DNA of 39,688 nt from Guillardia theta CCMP2712 (lineage: Eukaryota; Cryptophyceae; Pyrenomonadales; Geminigeraceae): the NCBI RefSeq assembly GCF_000315625.1, contig NW_005434671.1:372902-412589 (forward strand), written 5' to 3'. The notes under the pieces are model-generated. The model did no database searches. It was not told the origin of the DNA and saw nothing but the letters and a program-made list of their open reading frames with translations. How positions within the stretch are numbered: position 1 is the stretch's first letter; every line of letters starts with the position of its first letter. Positions 8,519 through 18,373 of this stretch are shown in pieces. Both the position numbers and the translations under genes were made by a program.

Positions 8519-10627
8519 TTAGTCCACCTCCTCCATCTTGGATCCCTCACCGGAATCATTGGTCTCCTCAAGCTCGGGGACAGGCTCCTCCTCTTCATCC
8601 TCGTCGATGCTGAGACCAAGCTTGATCATGCGGTGGAGGCGACCAGCGAAGGTGTTGGGCTCCTCCAAGGTGAAGCCAGAGACCAAGAGAGCAGTGTCAA
8701 ACAAGAGCCAGATGAGATCCTTGACGGTCTTGTCGCCGCGGTCAACATCCGACTTCTTGACGAGCTCCTTGATGATGGGGTGCTCGGGGTTGACCTCCAT
8801 GGTCTTCTTGGAGGTCATGTAGGTAGACATGGAGTTGTCACGAAGAGCCTGGGCCTTCATGATGCGCTCCATGTTGGCAGACCACCCGTACTCGCCAGTC
8901 ACCAAGCAGCAAGGAGCAGAGACAAGGCGGTCGGACACGACGACCTTCTCGACCTTGTCATCCAAGGTCTCCTTGATGAGCTTGCAGAGCCCCTCGGTCT
9001 TGGCCTTGAGCTCCTCTCTGGCCTTCTTCTCGTCCTCGGACTCCTCAAGCTTGAGTCCCTCCTTGGTGACGCAAACGAGCTTCTTGCCGTCATAGTCCTT
9101 CATCTGCTGAACCATGTACTCGTCGATAGGATCAGTCATGAAGAGAACCTCGAAGCCCTTCTTCTTGAGGCGCTCAAGGAAGGGAGCGTTCTCAACAGCC
9201 TTCTTGCTCTCTCCAGTGATGAAGTAGATGTTCTGCTGCTCCTCCTTCATGTTGCTGACATAGTCCTTCAGGCTGATCATCTCATCACCAGACTTGGTGG
9301 TAGTGAAGCGAAGGAGGTCCGCAAGCTTGGCACGATTGGTGCTGTCCTCATGGATACCGAGCTTGAGATTCTTGCCAAACTGCTCGTAGAACTTCTTGTA
9401 GTCCTCAGCGTTCTCAGCAATCTCCTGAAACATCTCGATGGCCTTTTTGACGAGGTTCTTCTTGATCACCTTCAAGATCTTGTTCTGCTGGAGCATCTCA
9501 CGAGAGATGTTAAGAGGGAGATCCTCGGAGTCGACGACACCCTTGACGAAGCTCAACCACTCAGGGCAAAGCTCGTCGCAGTTGTCGGAGATGAACACAC
9601 GGCGAACGTACAGCTTAATGTTGTTCTGCTTCTTCTTCTTCTCGAACATGTCGAAGGGAGCACGGCGGGGAACGAAGAGGATGGACTTGAACTCAAGCTG
9701 TCCCTCAACGTTGAAGTGCTTGACTGCCAAATGATCCTCCCAATCGTTGGTGAGGGCCTTGTAAAAGGCGGCATAATCCTCCTTGGGAATGTCCTCAGGA
9801 TTGCGAGTCCAGATGGGCTTCTGCTTGTTGACAAGTTCCCATTCGTGGGAGACCTCCTTGACCTTCTTCTTCTTCTTGTCCTTCTTCTCGGCATCCTCGT
9901 CGACCTCCTCGATCTTGGGCTCGTCACCCTCGGGCTTGTCCTCCTCCTTCTTCTCCTCCTCCTCGTCGTCCTCGACCTCCTTCTCGGTGGTCTTCTCGAT
10001 CCACAAGCTGATGGGATAGTTGATGAACTCGCTGTGCTTCTTCACGAGATCCTTGATGCGGCGCTCCTCGAGGAACTCGAGCTGATCCTCCTTGAGGAAG
10101 AGCTGGATCTTGGTTCCACGTCCCAGGTTCTCTCCGCTGGTGTCGGGGCGCACAGTGAAGGATCCGCCAGCAGCAGACTCCCAGATGTACTGCTCGTCGT
10201 CATTGTTCTTGGAGGTGACAACCACCTTGTCCGCAACGAGGTAGGCAGAGTAGAAACCAACACCGAACTGTCCGATCATGCTCACATCAGCACCAGCCTG
10301 AACAGCCTCCATGAAGGCCTTGGTGCCGGACTGGGCGATGGTTCCGAGGTTGTTCACCATGTCGGCCTTGGTCATGCCGATACCAGAGTCGATGATGGTG
10401 AGGGTGTTGTTGGTCTTGTCGGGGATAAGGTGGATGTACATCTCCGGCTGGCTGTCCAAGACAGCTTTGTCGGTGAGGGACTGATATCTGATCTTGTCAA
10501 GGGCATCACTAGCGTTGGAGATGAGCTCACGAAGAAAGATCTCCTTGTTGGAGTAGAAGGTGTTGATGATAAGAGAAAGGAGCTGGTTGATTTCAGCCTG
10601 GAACGCGAATGTCTCAACGTCTGCCAT
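8519..10627 (-). CDS. HSP90: Cytosolic heat shock protein 90, intronless
   Basis: A single exon gives 702 residues, the normal length for cytosolic HSP90. The GHKL ATPase domain carries [17 protein letters not shown] (catalytic Glu34, Asn38), DSGIGMT and [16 protein letters not shown] charged linker rich in Glu and Lys lies at about residues 220-265, followed by the middle-domain signatures ([33 protein letters not shown]) and the dimerisation domain. The protein ends in MEEVD, the docking site for TPR co-chaperones, which marks the cytosolic rather than the ER or organelle type. I chose the ATG at 10627 ([13 protein letters not shown]) because family members start there. It folds and matures client proteins such as kinases. 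The lack of introns is striking beside neighbours with many. A GAActTTC heat-shock-element dimer lies at 10914-10921, nearly 290 bases upstream. The strong GC3 bias creates a 742-codon antisense frame. Confidence 0.98.
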   Translation of the reverse strand: MADVETFAFQAEINQLLSLIINTFYSNKEIFLRELISNASDALDKIRYQSLTDKAVLDSQPEMYIHLIPDKTNNTLTIIDSGIGMTKADMVNNLGTIAQSGTKAFMEAVQAGADVSMIGQFGVGFYSAYLVADKVVVTSKNNDDEQYIWESAAGGSFTVRPDTSGENLGRGTKIQLFLKEDQLEFLEERRIKDLVKKHSEFINYPISLWIEKTTEKEVEDDEEEEKKEEDKPEGDEPKIEEVDEDAEKKDKKKKKVKEVSHEWELVNKQKPIWTRNPEDIPKEDYAAFYKALTNDWEDHLAVKHFNVEGQLEFKSILFVPRRAPFDMFEKKKKQNNIKLYVRRVFISDNCDELCPEWLSFVKGVVDSEDLPLNISREMLQQNKILKVIKKNLVKKAIEMFQEIAENAEDYKKFYEQFGKNLKLGIHEDSTNRAKLADLLRFTTTKSGDEMISLKDYVSNMKEEQQNIYFITGESKKAVENAPFLERLKKKGFEVLFMTDPIDEYMVQQMKDYDGKKLVCVTKEGLKLEESEDEKKAREELKAKTEGLCKLIKETLDDKVEKVVVSDRLVSAPCCLVTGEYGWSANMERIMKAQALRDNSMSTYMTSKKTMEVNPEHPIIKELVKKSDVDRGDKTVKDLIWLLFDTALLVSGFTLEEPNTFAGRLHRMIKLGLSIDEDEEEEPVPELEETNDSGEGSKMEEVD

Positions 10628-11388
10628 GTTTCCCGCTTTGACAGTGGGTCGAGCCCCCCACAAATTTATTTACCTTTCCCCTACCTCCACCCCCCTCTTG
10701 TCTCTGACCCTACCCTATTCGATTGCCTCTTGATCAAATAGATTGAAATTTTTGAAATAACGGTTCTCAAACACATTTTATTAATTATTTAATTTCAAAT
10801 TTGCATAAGGTATATTCAATACAAACTTTGAGTACCCTACCCTTCAGACTTCATTCACTACCCCTACCACTTTTCTTACCATCCATCCATGGAACTTCCT
10901 CACGACGACTCGAGAACTTTCTTTTGTACTTCTACAAGTTAAAAACATTTTTACTACGGTAACTGAGAACTATTACCAATGAATTCAAACATTTAGTACT
11001 TTGATTTTATTAAAAGGTTGAAATGGTACAATTACAATATCAACCCCTAGTGTTCTATTGTAAAAACAAAATCAACATTGATAAAAAGTGCCATCAAACA
11101 TGCAGGGTGGGTGTTCCTAAACTTTCCTAGGCCCGTTATGATTGGGTGGGTACAAAATGGGAAAAATACGGGTACTTGTTCTAGAGTGGGGTGGTCATCA
11201 GGTGGAGTCGCTCTGGTGGGTGAAGTTCTTCATGTGGGTGGGGTATGGTGCCGGTGGCAGTCGATTTGAGGGGTAGGGTATTTCATTACCCCTGGTATCC
11301 ATATCATTTTATGCTCACAATAAGTGGTTGGGTCATGGTTATATGTATGATCACCTTGATTGGGGGGTAGGGGGTGGACAGGCGCACC
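10628..11388. promoter_or_regulatory. Divergent promoter region of HSP90 and ATP sulfurylase with ACCC/GGGT motif islands
   Basis: About 760 bases separate the two divergent start codons. C-rich motifs of the type ACCCTACCC occur near 10672-10697, 10707, 10833 and 10858; their G-rich complements occur near 11102, 11142, 11182, 11234, 11270 and 11361. The middle part (about 10740-11090) is AT-rich. No exon is evident. Confidence 0.5.
10914..10921. promoter_or_regulatory. Possible heat-shock element dimer upstream of HSP90
   Basis: GAACTTTC matches the inverted pair GAAnnTTC recognised by heat shock factor. It lies about 290 bases upstream of the HSP90 ATG, in the region shared with the divergent ATP sulfurylase gene. 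One dimer alone is weak evidence because functional elements usually have three units. Confidence 0.25.
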
Positions 11389-13752
11389 ATGCTGACGAGA
11401 GCAGTGAAGAATGTGGCGGGGACGCGTGGGGGGGAGAGGATGTTGGCAGTCTCTGCGTTGTTCTCGTCAGAAACTGCTCATGCTGCTCAGAGCGGGAAGG
11501 GATTGAACATGCGAAGAAGCTTCAGAAGCTCGGCATGCAGTGGATCCCCTGCCATGTTTCAGAGACCCTTCCCCAGCTCGATGAGAGGGACGGGCCAAGA
11601 GTCCGCAATCCGCTCAATCCAACATGCCTTGAGCATGCGTATCGGTGCAAGATCCATGTCTGGTGGAGGAGGCAAACCCCATGGCGGTACTCTTGTGAAC
11701 AGGATGCTACAGAACGAGTCGGAAAAATCAGCGATCCTCGGCAAGGCAAACGTGCCTCCCATGGAACTCACAGAGCGCCAAGTGTGCGACGTAGAGTTGA
11801 TATGCTCTGGGGCGTTTTCGCCATTGGAGGGGTTTATGGATGAGGCTACATGGTAAACTCACCTTTGCGATTGTTTGCTTTGTGGTGGGGACTGAATGAA
11901 TCCTGCAGGCAGCACGTCCTAACGAACATGAGACTTCCTGGATCGAACCTGCTGTTTGGTCTGCCGGTGGTACTTGATACAGCGAGAGAGGACTTGCAAA
12001 AGGTAGATCCATCACGATCTACATGCCGAAGGAAAGATGTTCCATGATATGACCCATATTCAACAGGGGGCTGTGGTCCCTCTTACATTCCACGGAACCA
12101 CTGTGGCTGTGATGGAGGTGGACTCGTCATGGGTGCCGAACAAAGTCTTCGAGTGCAAGGAGTGAGTATGATGATGAATCAATGCCAACCTTGCTCTTGA
12201 CGATGTTGCCGATCAGGTCCTATGGCTTCACGACGCTTGAACACCCAGGTTGCCATGACACTGCTGCTTCAGCAGTCTGTTCGTACATGAGCCTCTTATG
12301 CAAATCACCTTAGGTGTAAGGTTGATTGCTTGGGAGAGAAGTCATCGATACATCGGAGGAAAGATTCACGGTATTTCAAGCGTGGCTGTTTCGTTTCATC
12401 CTCAGCCGAAGTTGCCATGATGCACGGTCAGGCTTGGAGTACCCCAAGCGTTATTATCCTGTTGTCACTCCTCAACAGCTAAGGGCGAAGTTGCCGGTGG
12501 ACAAGGTTGGTCAAGGAGGAGAAGTATGCACATGCCGAATCATTTTGACAGGACGTCGTAGCCTTCCAGTGTCGCAACCCCATTCACAGGTGAGAGGCTG
12601 GACTGTCACTGGAGCTGCTGCAGCGGAGAGGACGAACTCTCATCTGTACCTTGCACAGAGCTCACTATGAGCTGTTCATGAGATCCTTGGATGCTCCCAA
12701 CGTGGTAGGATAGACCGGCATCCCAATCGACGCTCTTGCCGCTCATTTAATTTCCGCAGCGCCCGGGCTCTGTGGTCCTCGTTCACCCTACCTGCGGCCC
12801 GACGCAGGAGGATGACATCGATGGGATTACGAGGTCCGGCTCTGCGTGCATCCTTGTTGATCGTGGAGCTAATGAAAATTTCCTTCAGGTACAAGACGTA
12901 CGAGGTTCTAAAGAAGGAGATCAGCGACACCAGAGTGGTCAGTGTTGCCTCCATGGGTTGCAACTGGCGCTTACAGTCAGTCAGCACTGGGCATACCTTC
13001 CATACTCCATGCACATGGCCGGCCCCCGTGAAGCAATCCAACACATGTGAAGAGCTTGATGCTTGCGGCTTGCAGGAGAGCTGAACGGGCGCAGGATTCT
13101 GAGAAAGAACTACGGGTGCACTCACTTTATCGTGGGGAGAGGTGACTTGCGATTCTGCTCCCGGGCCCTGTGATGACTCGGTGGTTCAGACATGGCAGGA
13201 TGCAAGAGCAGCTTGTCCTCTACAGATTTCTATGGGGTATATGATGCCCAGGCATACTACAGCGATCTCTGTACCTCCGAGGTGCTGACGAGCATGGCAG
13301 GACATGGCCAAGAAGCATGCTGCTGAGCTAGAGATGCAGGTATGGAAACTAGACAGTGACAGCATTCTTCAGCATTCTTGACATGACTCGATGCATTCAA
13401 GATTGTTCCTTCCCTGGACATTTTGTACACTGCTGAGAAGGTCGGTTGTTACAATGGTTTATTAGTTGATGTTGCATGACAATGCATGACCTTCAGGGCT
13501 ACATCACTGTCGATGAGGCGAAGAAACTCGATCTGAAGCCGCTGAAACTTTCGGGTACTGAGTTCCGCAAAATGTGATTCCAACTTGAGAATCCAACGTC
13601 AAGCTGAGCATCCCAACAGGTTGAGATCAGGCAAGGACATCCCTGAATGGTTTGCCTTCAAATCCGTGGGTCTAACCCTGTCAATTTGCTCCAGCTGACT
13701 TGTCCCTATCTGCCAACAGGTTGTCGCGGTGCTGCGTGAGAACATGAAGTGA
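11389..13752 (+). CDS. ATP sulfurylase (sulfate adenylyltransferase), 18 exons
   Basis: Makes adenylyl sulfate from ATP and sulfate, the first step of sulfate assimilation. Hand-spliced exons: 11389-11852, 11909-12002, 12067-12161, 12217-12248, 12314-12370, 12432-12505, 12552-12589, 12659-12704, 12760-12833, 12889-12937, 12985-13046, 13095-13141, 13190-13251, 13301-13339, 13402-13440, 13497-13573, 13620-13665 and 13720-13752. Introns are 45-66 nt. Family blocks in order: CDVELICSGAFSPLEGFM, MRLPGSNLLFGLPVVLDT, SYGFTTLEHPG, the nucleotide-binding DVVAFQCRNPIHRAHYELF, HPTCGPTQEDDI, YSMHMAGPREAIQHM, GCTHFIVGRDMAGCKSS, then the C-terminal KLSGTEFRKMLRSGKDIPEWF. The HxxH pair (NPIHRAH) is intact. 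The first roughly 90 residues precede the catalytic core and are Arg- and Ser-rich with few acids, like an organelle presequence; whether they lead to mitochondrion or plastid is unclear. The twelfth-to-fourteenth exon region includes one GC-AG intron (13252-13300). Confidence 0.93.
13252..13300 (+). other. GC-AG intron (49 nt) in ATP sulfurylase
   Basis: The exon ends YDAQ and is followed by GCATAC; the intron ends CGAGCATGGCAG before DMAKKHAAELEM. Family members read YDAQ directly into this block, and 49 nt would break frame if retained. The alternative GT-AG intron of 19 nt within it would leave an odd insertion and be far shorter than the other introns. Confidence 0.75.
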
Positions 13753-13923
13753 TGTTTGCCGGAGCTGTCAGACTCAGTTAGCTCCCTTCGACTTCAATAG
13801 GTGACGCAATAAGGTTCTGAAATCTCAGAACATTTCTTAATAAGACTGCACAAAGATTTACACGTGACCTGATTCAAATGTCCTGGCTGAATGGAAAGCG
13901 GCCGGTACGGTGTGAGTTTGCTT

Positions 13924-14455
13924 TCATACTGCCTCCTCAGTGGGTCCGTGTGGCGGCCAAATCATTCCGAGAGTCATCTCGCCCTCCTCCTCGTATTGCG
14001 GAGGTGTATCATTCCTGGTCAGTTGAGAGGAAATCCCGTCCTCCTGCATGTTGTTGGCAGTCGATAGATCCAACGGGTGCTTCCGAGCTATTTCTTCCGA
14101 GAGCCGTCGATTCCTCATTTCTTTGGAGTCGGTGACTTCCATCGACTCGAAGACTCTCTTCTAAAGACAAACGTGAGCACAAAGACCTCCCACCTCTCCA
14201 GCTGTCACCTGGAGCTTGAGGAACTCCACGTTGGCGATGCGGTAGAGCTTGCGCGCTCTTGCTCGGATGTGACCTGCGGCGATGGAAAGGCCGATTACAA
14301 TTTTCCTGCACATCATCGTTGTAGACGACAAACTTACCAAGATTCTCTTCGCTATCGTAAGACTTTGACGGAGAATCACTCATGCTCATGTCTTGGCTGG
14401 CGATCTCTGTGCAAAAGTAGAAGAGCAAGGCTGCGTTCAGCTTTGTTGTAGCCAT
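13924..14455 (-). CDS. Small unknown protein, 3 exons
   Basis: Exons 14455-14338, 14273-14210 (rounded by one base at the donor) and 14160-13924 join through introns of 64 and 48 nt to give about 139 residues. The start MATTKLNAALLFYFCTE is mildly hydrophobic and could be a weak signal anchor, or the real start may be the later MSMSDSP. The middle (HIRARARKLYRIANVEFLKLQKRVFESMEV) looks like an amphipathic, basic helix; the end is acidic and Pro-rich. Its stop lies 171 bases from the stop of the convergent ATP sulfurylase gene. I do not recognise a family. Confidence 0.55.
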
Positions 14456-16186
14456 GGCTGAGAAATCCGGTCGAAAAATCGAACAAGGGCGCCTTATCGA
14501 GTCTCACTTGGATTCAAATCAATAATCTTTCGCATTCAATCCGTTATCACGCTGCGTCTTCTCTCACATTTCACTGGCTCCTCTGTTCCTATTTGGATTC
14601 ATTTATACATGGAGACCCTGGGAGTCGAATTCAGTCTTTGACCACCTTTTACAATGTGAATACACAAGGATCTTCTCGTATAACATAAGTCTCTTGTTGT
14701 TGAAAATTGAAAGCAGGGAGAGAGCTTGTCTAATATGGAAAATACAGCAAGTAGGCTGTGGTATCCTACATTGAAGAAACTGGATGAAGCGCGGATATCA
14801 AAGAGCAGCAATTCGTACCCTTGGACTATCATAAACAGATCTTACAAATTCCTAATGCATTCTTACACTGTCTACATTAATGATGACTTCGTTTCAACTA
14901 TAGGAGCTTTCTAGGTCTTGTGGTGACGAATCCTGGTTCGGACAACCGATGTATATTTGAAGTATCAATGGCTACAAAATACTGCCGGGTGCTCATTACG
15001 ATAAAACATGCAAGTCCCTGATTTAAATAATGCATGCACATTTCTCTCGCCAAATAGTTCTTCTTCTTGGGCATTAATGCTCTCGATCGACTCTGCGCTC
15101 AATGATCCTGCGTCATGAAAGATCCTACGACGACATTTGCACATCTCCTCTACAAGACGATCTCACCACTGAATTGATGACGTTCTACTCCATCTGTAGT
15201 CCCTAAGGTGTCCACACATGCACACTCTGCTCCTCCTTCTCCATCCCCTCCTCCTGCTACCTCTCGAATCCTCGTGATCCTCCGCACGTCTAGTCGCGCA
15301 TGTGGTCGCAAATATTTACTACTACGCCGTTCTATCCCACCCCACCCTAACCATATGGTTCCGTTCATCTCTATTTCCGGGGTAGGGGTCATCAACATCG
15401 GATGGTAGATGAACAAGAGGGGTACTCAAGACTGAAACGAGGAGGTAGGGGTCATGTTTGACTGGCTGTTTCGAATCGCGTAATTTATGTGAATCGTTGT
15501 GATCTTAGCAAAAGGAGATCTTGATCTCGGGAAACGAGATTTGAAGCCCGCAGAGGCAAGCTTGGGGTACTCAGAGAGCAGGGGTGTACAACTGCTTGAC
15601 CGGTATATCTCCCAGGAATTGATTGGGTGCAATGACTGAATATTGTATCCTAAGCGGGTAGGGGTAGTTATCAGTGGGGTGGGGTGAAAGTCGGCGATGT
15701 CCTTTCCTGCTCCAGGGACACAAGTTTTTACAGAACATGAGTAAAGTTATAAAGCAATGTGTATCAGATAGAATATAGTCAATATATTTCCTCAATCATT
15801 TTATAGAATCAATAGCATAATCTGTATGCAAAATTATTAATTAAACAAATGACAGTAGCAAAAACTTCCATACCAGGACTACTTTTAACTTCTTGTACAT
15901 GTCGCACACGCTTCCGAGGCGGGTTCAAAATGATCTGAGGCGAGCCTGTACATAAATTCAAGGCGCGAACTTTGAAAATATGGCGGAAGGCAACAGGTAG
16001 AGTAAGAGGGGAGGAGAGGGTGCGAGCGAGGAGGCTGTGGGGGGAGGAGAACGTTCACTACTTGGTGCATATCATTGCTTGCAATCAGTGGCAGAAACAG
16101 AAAACTTGAGGCGTTAGATGGGGGACAATCAGTAGAAATCACACAGGGTATGTACATCGTCAAGCAGGGAGCAAGGCAACGTTGCG
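14456..16186. promoter_or_regulatory. 1.7-kb divergent intergenic region with ACCC/GGGT islands
   Basis: No exon with coding character is seen on either strand. Motif clusters sit at about 15333-15355 (CCCACCCCACCCTAACC), 15378-15395 (GGGGTAGGGGTCATC), 15441-15455 and 15653-15686 (GGGTAGGGGTAG then GGGGTGGGGTG). AT-rich blocks flank them, especially about 15770-15860. The start codons of the small unknown protein (minus) and the IQ protein (plus) bound the region. Confidence 0.5.
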
Positions 16187-17393
16187 ATGTTTGATGGATT
16201 CGGACGTTTTTCACTTTCGGGAAGCGTTGCTGATTGTACTGACCATCTCTCTGACAGCTCGATGGATTCATCCTATGAGGCTCTGGAAGACGAAGACGAG
16301 TGGAGAAGGCAAGAGGAGAAGATCAGGGACTCCCTGCGGAGGAGGCGCCAGAGGATCGAGAGGATTGAGCAGGAGCTGAACCACGTCCAAAGCCTCTCAC
16401 CAGCAGAGGTCAAGGAGTATGCCTCTGTGGCAAGATATGGAGTGGATGGCATACGAGCAGCAGCCGAAACCATCCAAGGTGCATGGAGGACTGTGCGGAG
16501 GCAGACGGAAAAGCGCTCTGGAACTCTGCAGAGAAAGCACATGGCGGCGAGAAGGATACAGTTGTTCATGAAGCACGTTTCGAATCTCAACCAGAAGAGG
16601 TGGATATCCAGGATCTGTGGCCTGATACTGACAAAGATTGGCTTCAGGACTGACTTCATCTCTCTTGAAAGTGTCATGATCGAACCGGAAGTGGTGCCCG
16701 GTACTGAATCTGGGGAATGCCTCTGTCCTGATATCCTTGCAAGAGTCTCGGCGTGGTCAGTTGGACCTGTGGGAGCTTCCTGATGAAGATCGGGTGAGAA
16801 ATCTGCAGAACAAGATCAACTCCGAGTTGGAGGCAGCTCGTACCCGCAGGGAACGGTTGACACAGACAAATCTTACTAGCCTTGTCTTGACCCTTGTCTT
16901 TTCCATCAGTTCAAGGACTGAGGAGGAGTTGAAGGATCTGGAAAAGATGGCGAAAGCAAGGATCAAGGAGTATGACAGCTCTGGGAAGGTGTCAAGGTGA
17001 GTTCAAACACTATCTATGTCTGTGCTCCTCTTACGGACGGTTCAAGGACGGAGACCAAGGATCGCAACAAGTTACGAGAATACATCTCGAGCACGCTAGC
17101 TTCAATGTGGAGCATCAGAAGTATTGATGACATCTCAGAATCCAGGGAAATGAGGGCATTCGAACGGTTAGTCTTGGATTGTGAACTTCCTTTTTCCCTT
17201 CTGGGTTTATTTGCTTTGTTGTTCCTTTCCTTCTTTTTCAATTTGATTGCTATCTTTACATAATGTTCGCAGAGGATTGCTGTATGGAAGTGAATCAGAC
17301 AAAGATTACAAAGAGCTTATCATGAAGGTAGCCATGGAGGAACACCAAGAAGCCATGCAAGCTGTTCAGAAGCGTGAGATAGGAATGTACTAA
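16187..17393 (+). CDS. IQ-motif, coiled-coil protein
   Basis: Exons 16187-16700, 16744-16855, 16910-16996, 17047-17166 and 17273-17393 keep frame and give 317 residues. Residues 32-67 form a strongly charged helix of coiled-coil type. Two IQ-like segments follow, AAETIQGAWRTVRRQTEKR (about 93-111) and AARRIQLFMKHVSNLNQKR (about 120-138), which in known proteins bind calmodulin or centrin-like light chains. A further helical, charged stretch (ELEAARTRRE..., TEEELKDLEKMAKARIKEY) follows, and the end is EEHQEAMQAVQKREIGMY. A cytoskeletal or basal-body role is possible but not shown. Introns are 43-106 nt. The gene converges on the PsbQ-like gene with 120 bases between the stops. Confidence 0.72.
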
Positions 17394-17457
17394 ATTTTAG
17401 ATGTGGTGTACTGTGCCAGGATGAAGATGTTCGAATCAATGCTTTTGCAGTTCAATG

Positions 17458-17463
17458 TTTATT
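17458..17463 (-). terminator. AATAAA polyadenylation signal of the PsbQ-like gene
   Basis: The minus strand reads AATAAA about 51 nt after the stop codon at 17514, in the short spacer shared with the convergent IQ-protein gene. Confidence 0.6.
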
Positions 17464-17513
17464 TACTGGAAATGATAGGAACTTGTTAAAGGATGTGAAA
17501 GAATGCGGATCGT

Positions 17514-18373
17514 TCAGGGAAAGTAAGCCAAGAACTTCTCAAAGTCAGCGAGAGACTGCTTGAACCATTTGTCGGATGCTGCGACACGCTTGGGGCTTCG
17601 CTCGACTCCTTCCTTCAATCGGAGAGCAGTCTCAAGCTCAACCAAGTCCTGCAAGTGAGGATAAGTTGAGGCAAATCACAAAGTTTCCCTGTACTGACCT
17701 GGATGATGTTGCGGGAAAGACGGTCAGTCTTGATCTGTGTGTCCTCGTCGAAGGCGGCGAGGCCAAGCTTGTTGAGATCGTCACGGAGCTTGACGATGTT
17801 GAACGCCTTGACTTGCTCACTGAGCTGAGCATTCTTGTCGCTCTTGAACTGCTTAGAGAGCTCAAAGAGCTTGTCACGGTTGCTGCGAAGGTCCTTGAGG
17901 TTCGCCTGGATCTCAGGGGTGGAGATGGCCTGGGCGTTGACCTCAACCTTGCCAGCATCACGAGACGCGTCATTCTTATCGTATCCGGGATTTCTAGTCA
18001 CTGCAAAGAGCACGCCGAGGAGACCGACAGAGATGGCTCCTCCGAAGGCATAGGCTTCTCTCCTGGTCAGCCCTCCAAAGCCTTCACCTCCTGCCATGGC
18101 GGCATTGTAAACCTTAGGGGTAGGAGTGTTGGCAGATTCGACGAAGCCCTGACGCTCAAACAGGGTTGGCTCGTTCTTGTAATCAGGAGGAAGAGGTTTG
18201 TCGGGGGTAGGAATGAGGGGCTTGTACTCGACATCGTCGTTGTTCTGCATGCGGAGAGAGAGCGGCCTGTGGCAAACTGGCGCCTTGTTAACCCTGGCGA
18301 TGCCAGCAAGAGGGGCGGGGCTGAAGGCATAAGCCGATCCGATGCACGCTACTGCAAACAAAGCTTTCCTCAT
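17514..18373 (-). CDS. Plastid-targeted PsbQ-like thylakoid protein
   Basis: Exons 18373-17699 and 17648-17514, with a 50-nt intron, give 269 residues. Residues 1-16 are a signal peptide ending AYA, followed by Phe17 and a basic stretch, the bipartite leader of red-lineage secondary plastids. A second targeting segment is visible: twin arginines at 104-105 followed by a hydrophobic run (AYAFGGAISVGLLGVLFAV), which resembles a Tat-type thylakoid signal or a membrane anchor. The remainder is helical, with the C-terminal pattern DKWFKQSLADFEKFLAYFP. Cyanobacterial and algal PsbQ proteins end in a similar DF-x-x-FL-x-x-P. PsbQ supports the oxygen-evolving complex of photosystem II on the lumen side. 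The targeting call is firm; the PsbQ assignment is tentative because the family is weakly conserved. Confidence 0.72.

Noticed and set aside
8513-10741. Plus-strand frame of 742 codons
   Set aside because: It is the antisense of HSP90, open only because of codon bias. Its Leu-rich product has no family character.
13282-13300. 19-nt GT-AG micro-intron in ATP sulfurylase
   Set aside because: It would leave an insertion absent from the family; the 49-nt GC-AG intron restores the conserved sequence.
11328-13752. ATP sulfurylase as a decayed pseudogene
   Set aside because: Stops and frame changes all fall in segments with splice signals; the spliced frame is intact from start to stop.
14920-14965. 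tRNA-like GGTTCGGAC near a possible arm
   Set aside because: No matching acceptor stem, anticodon arm or D arm could be drawn.
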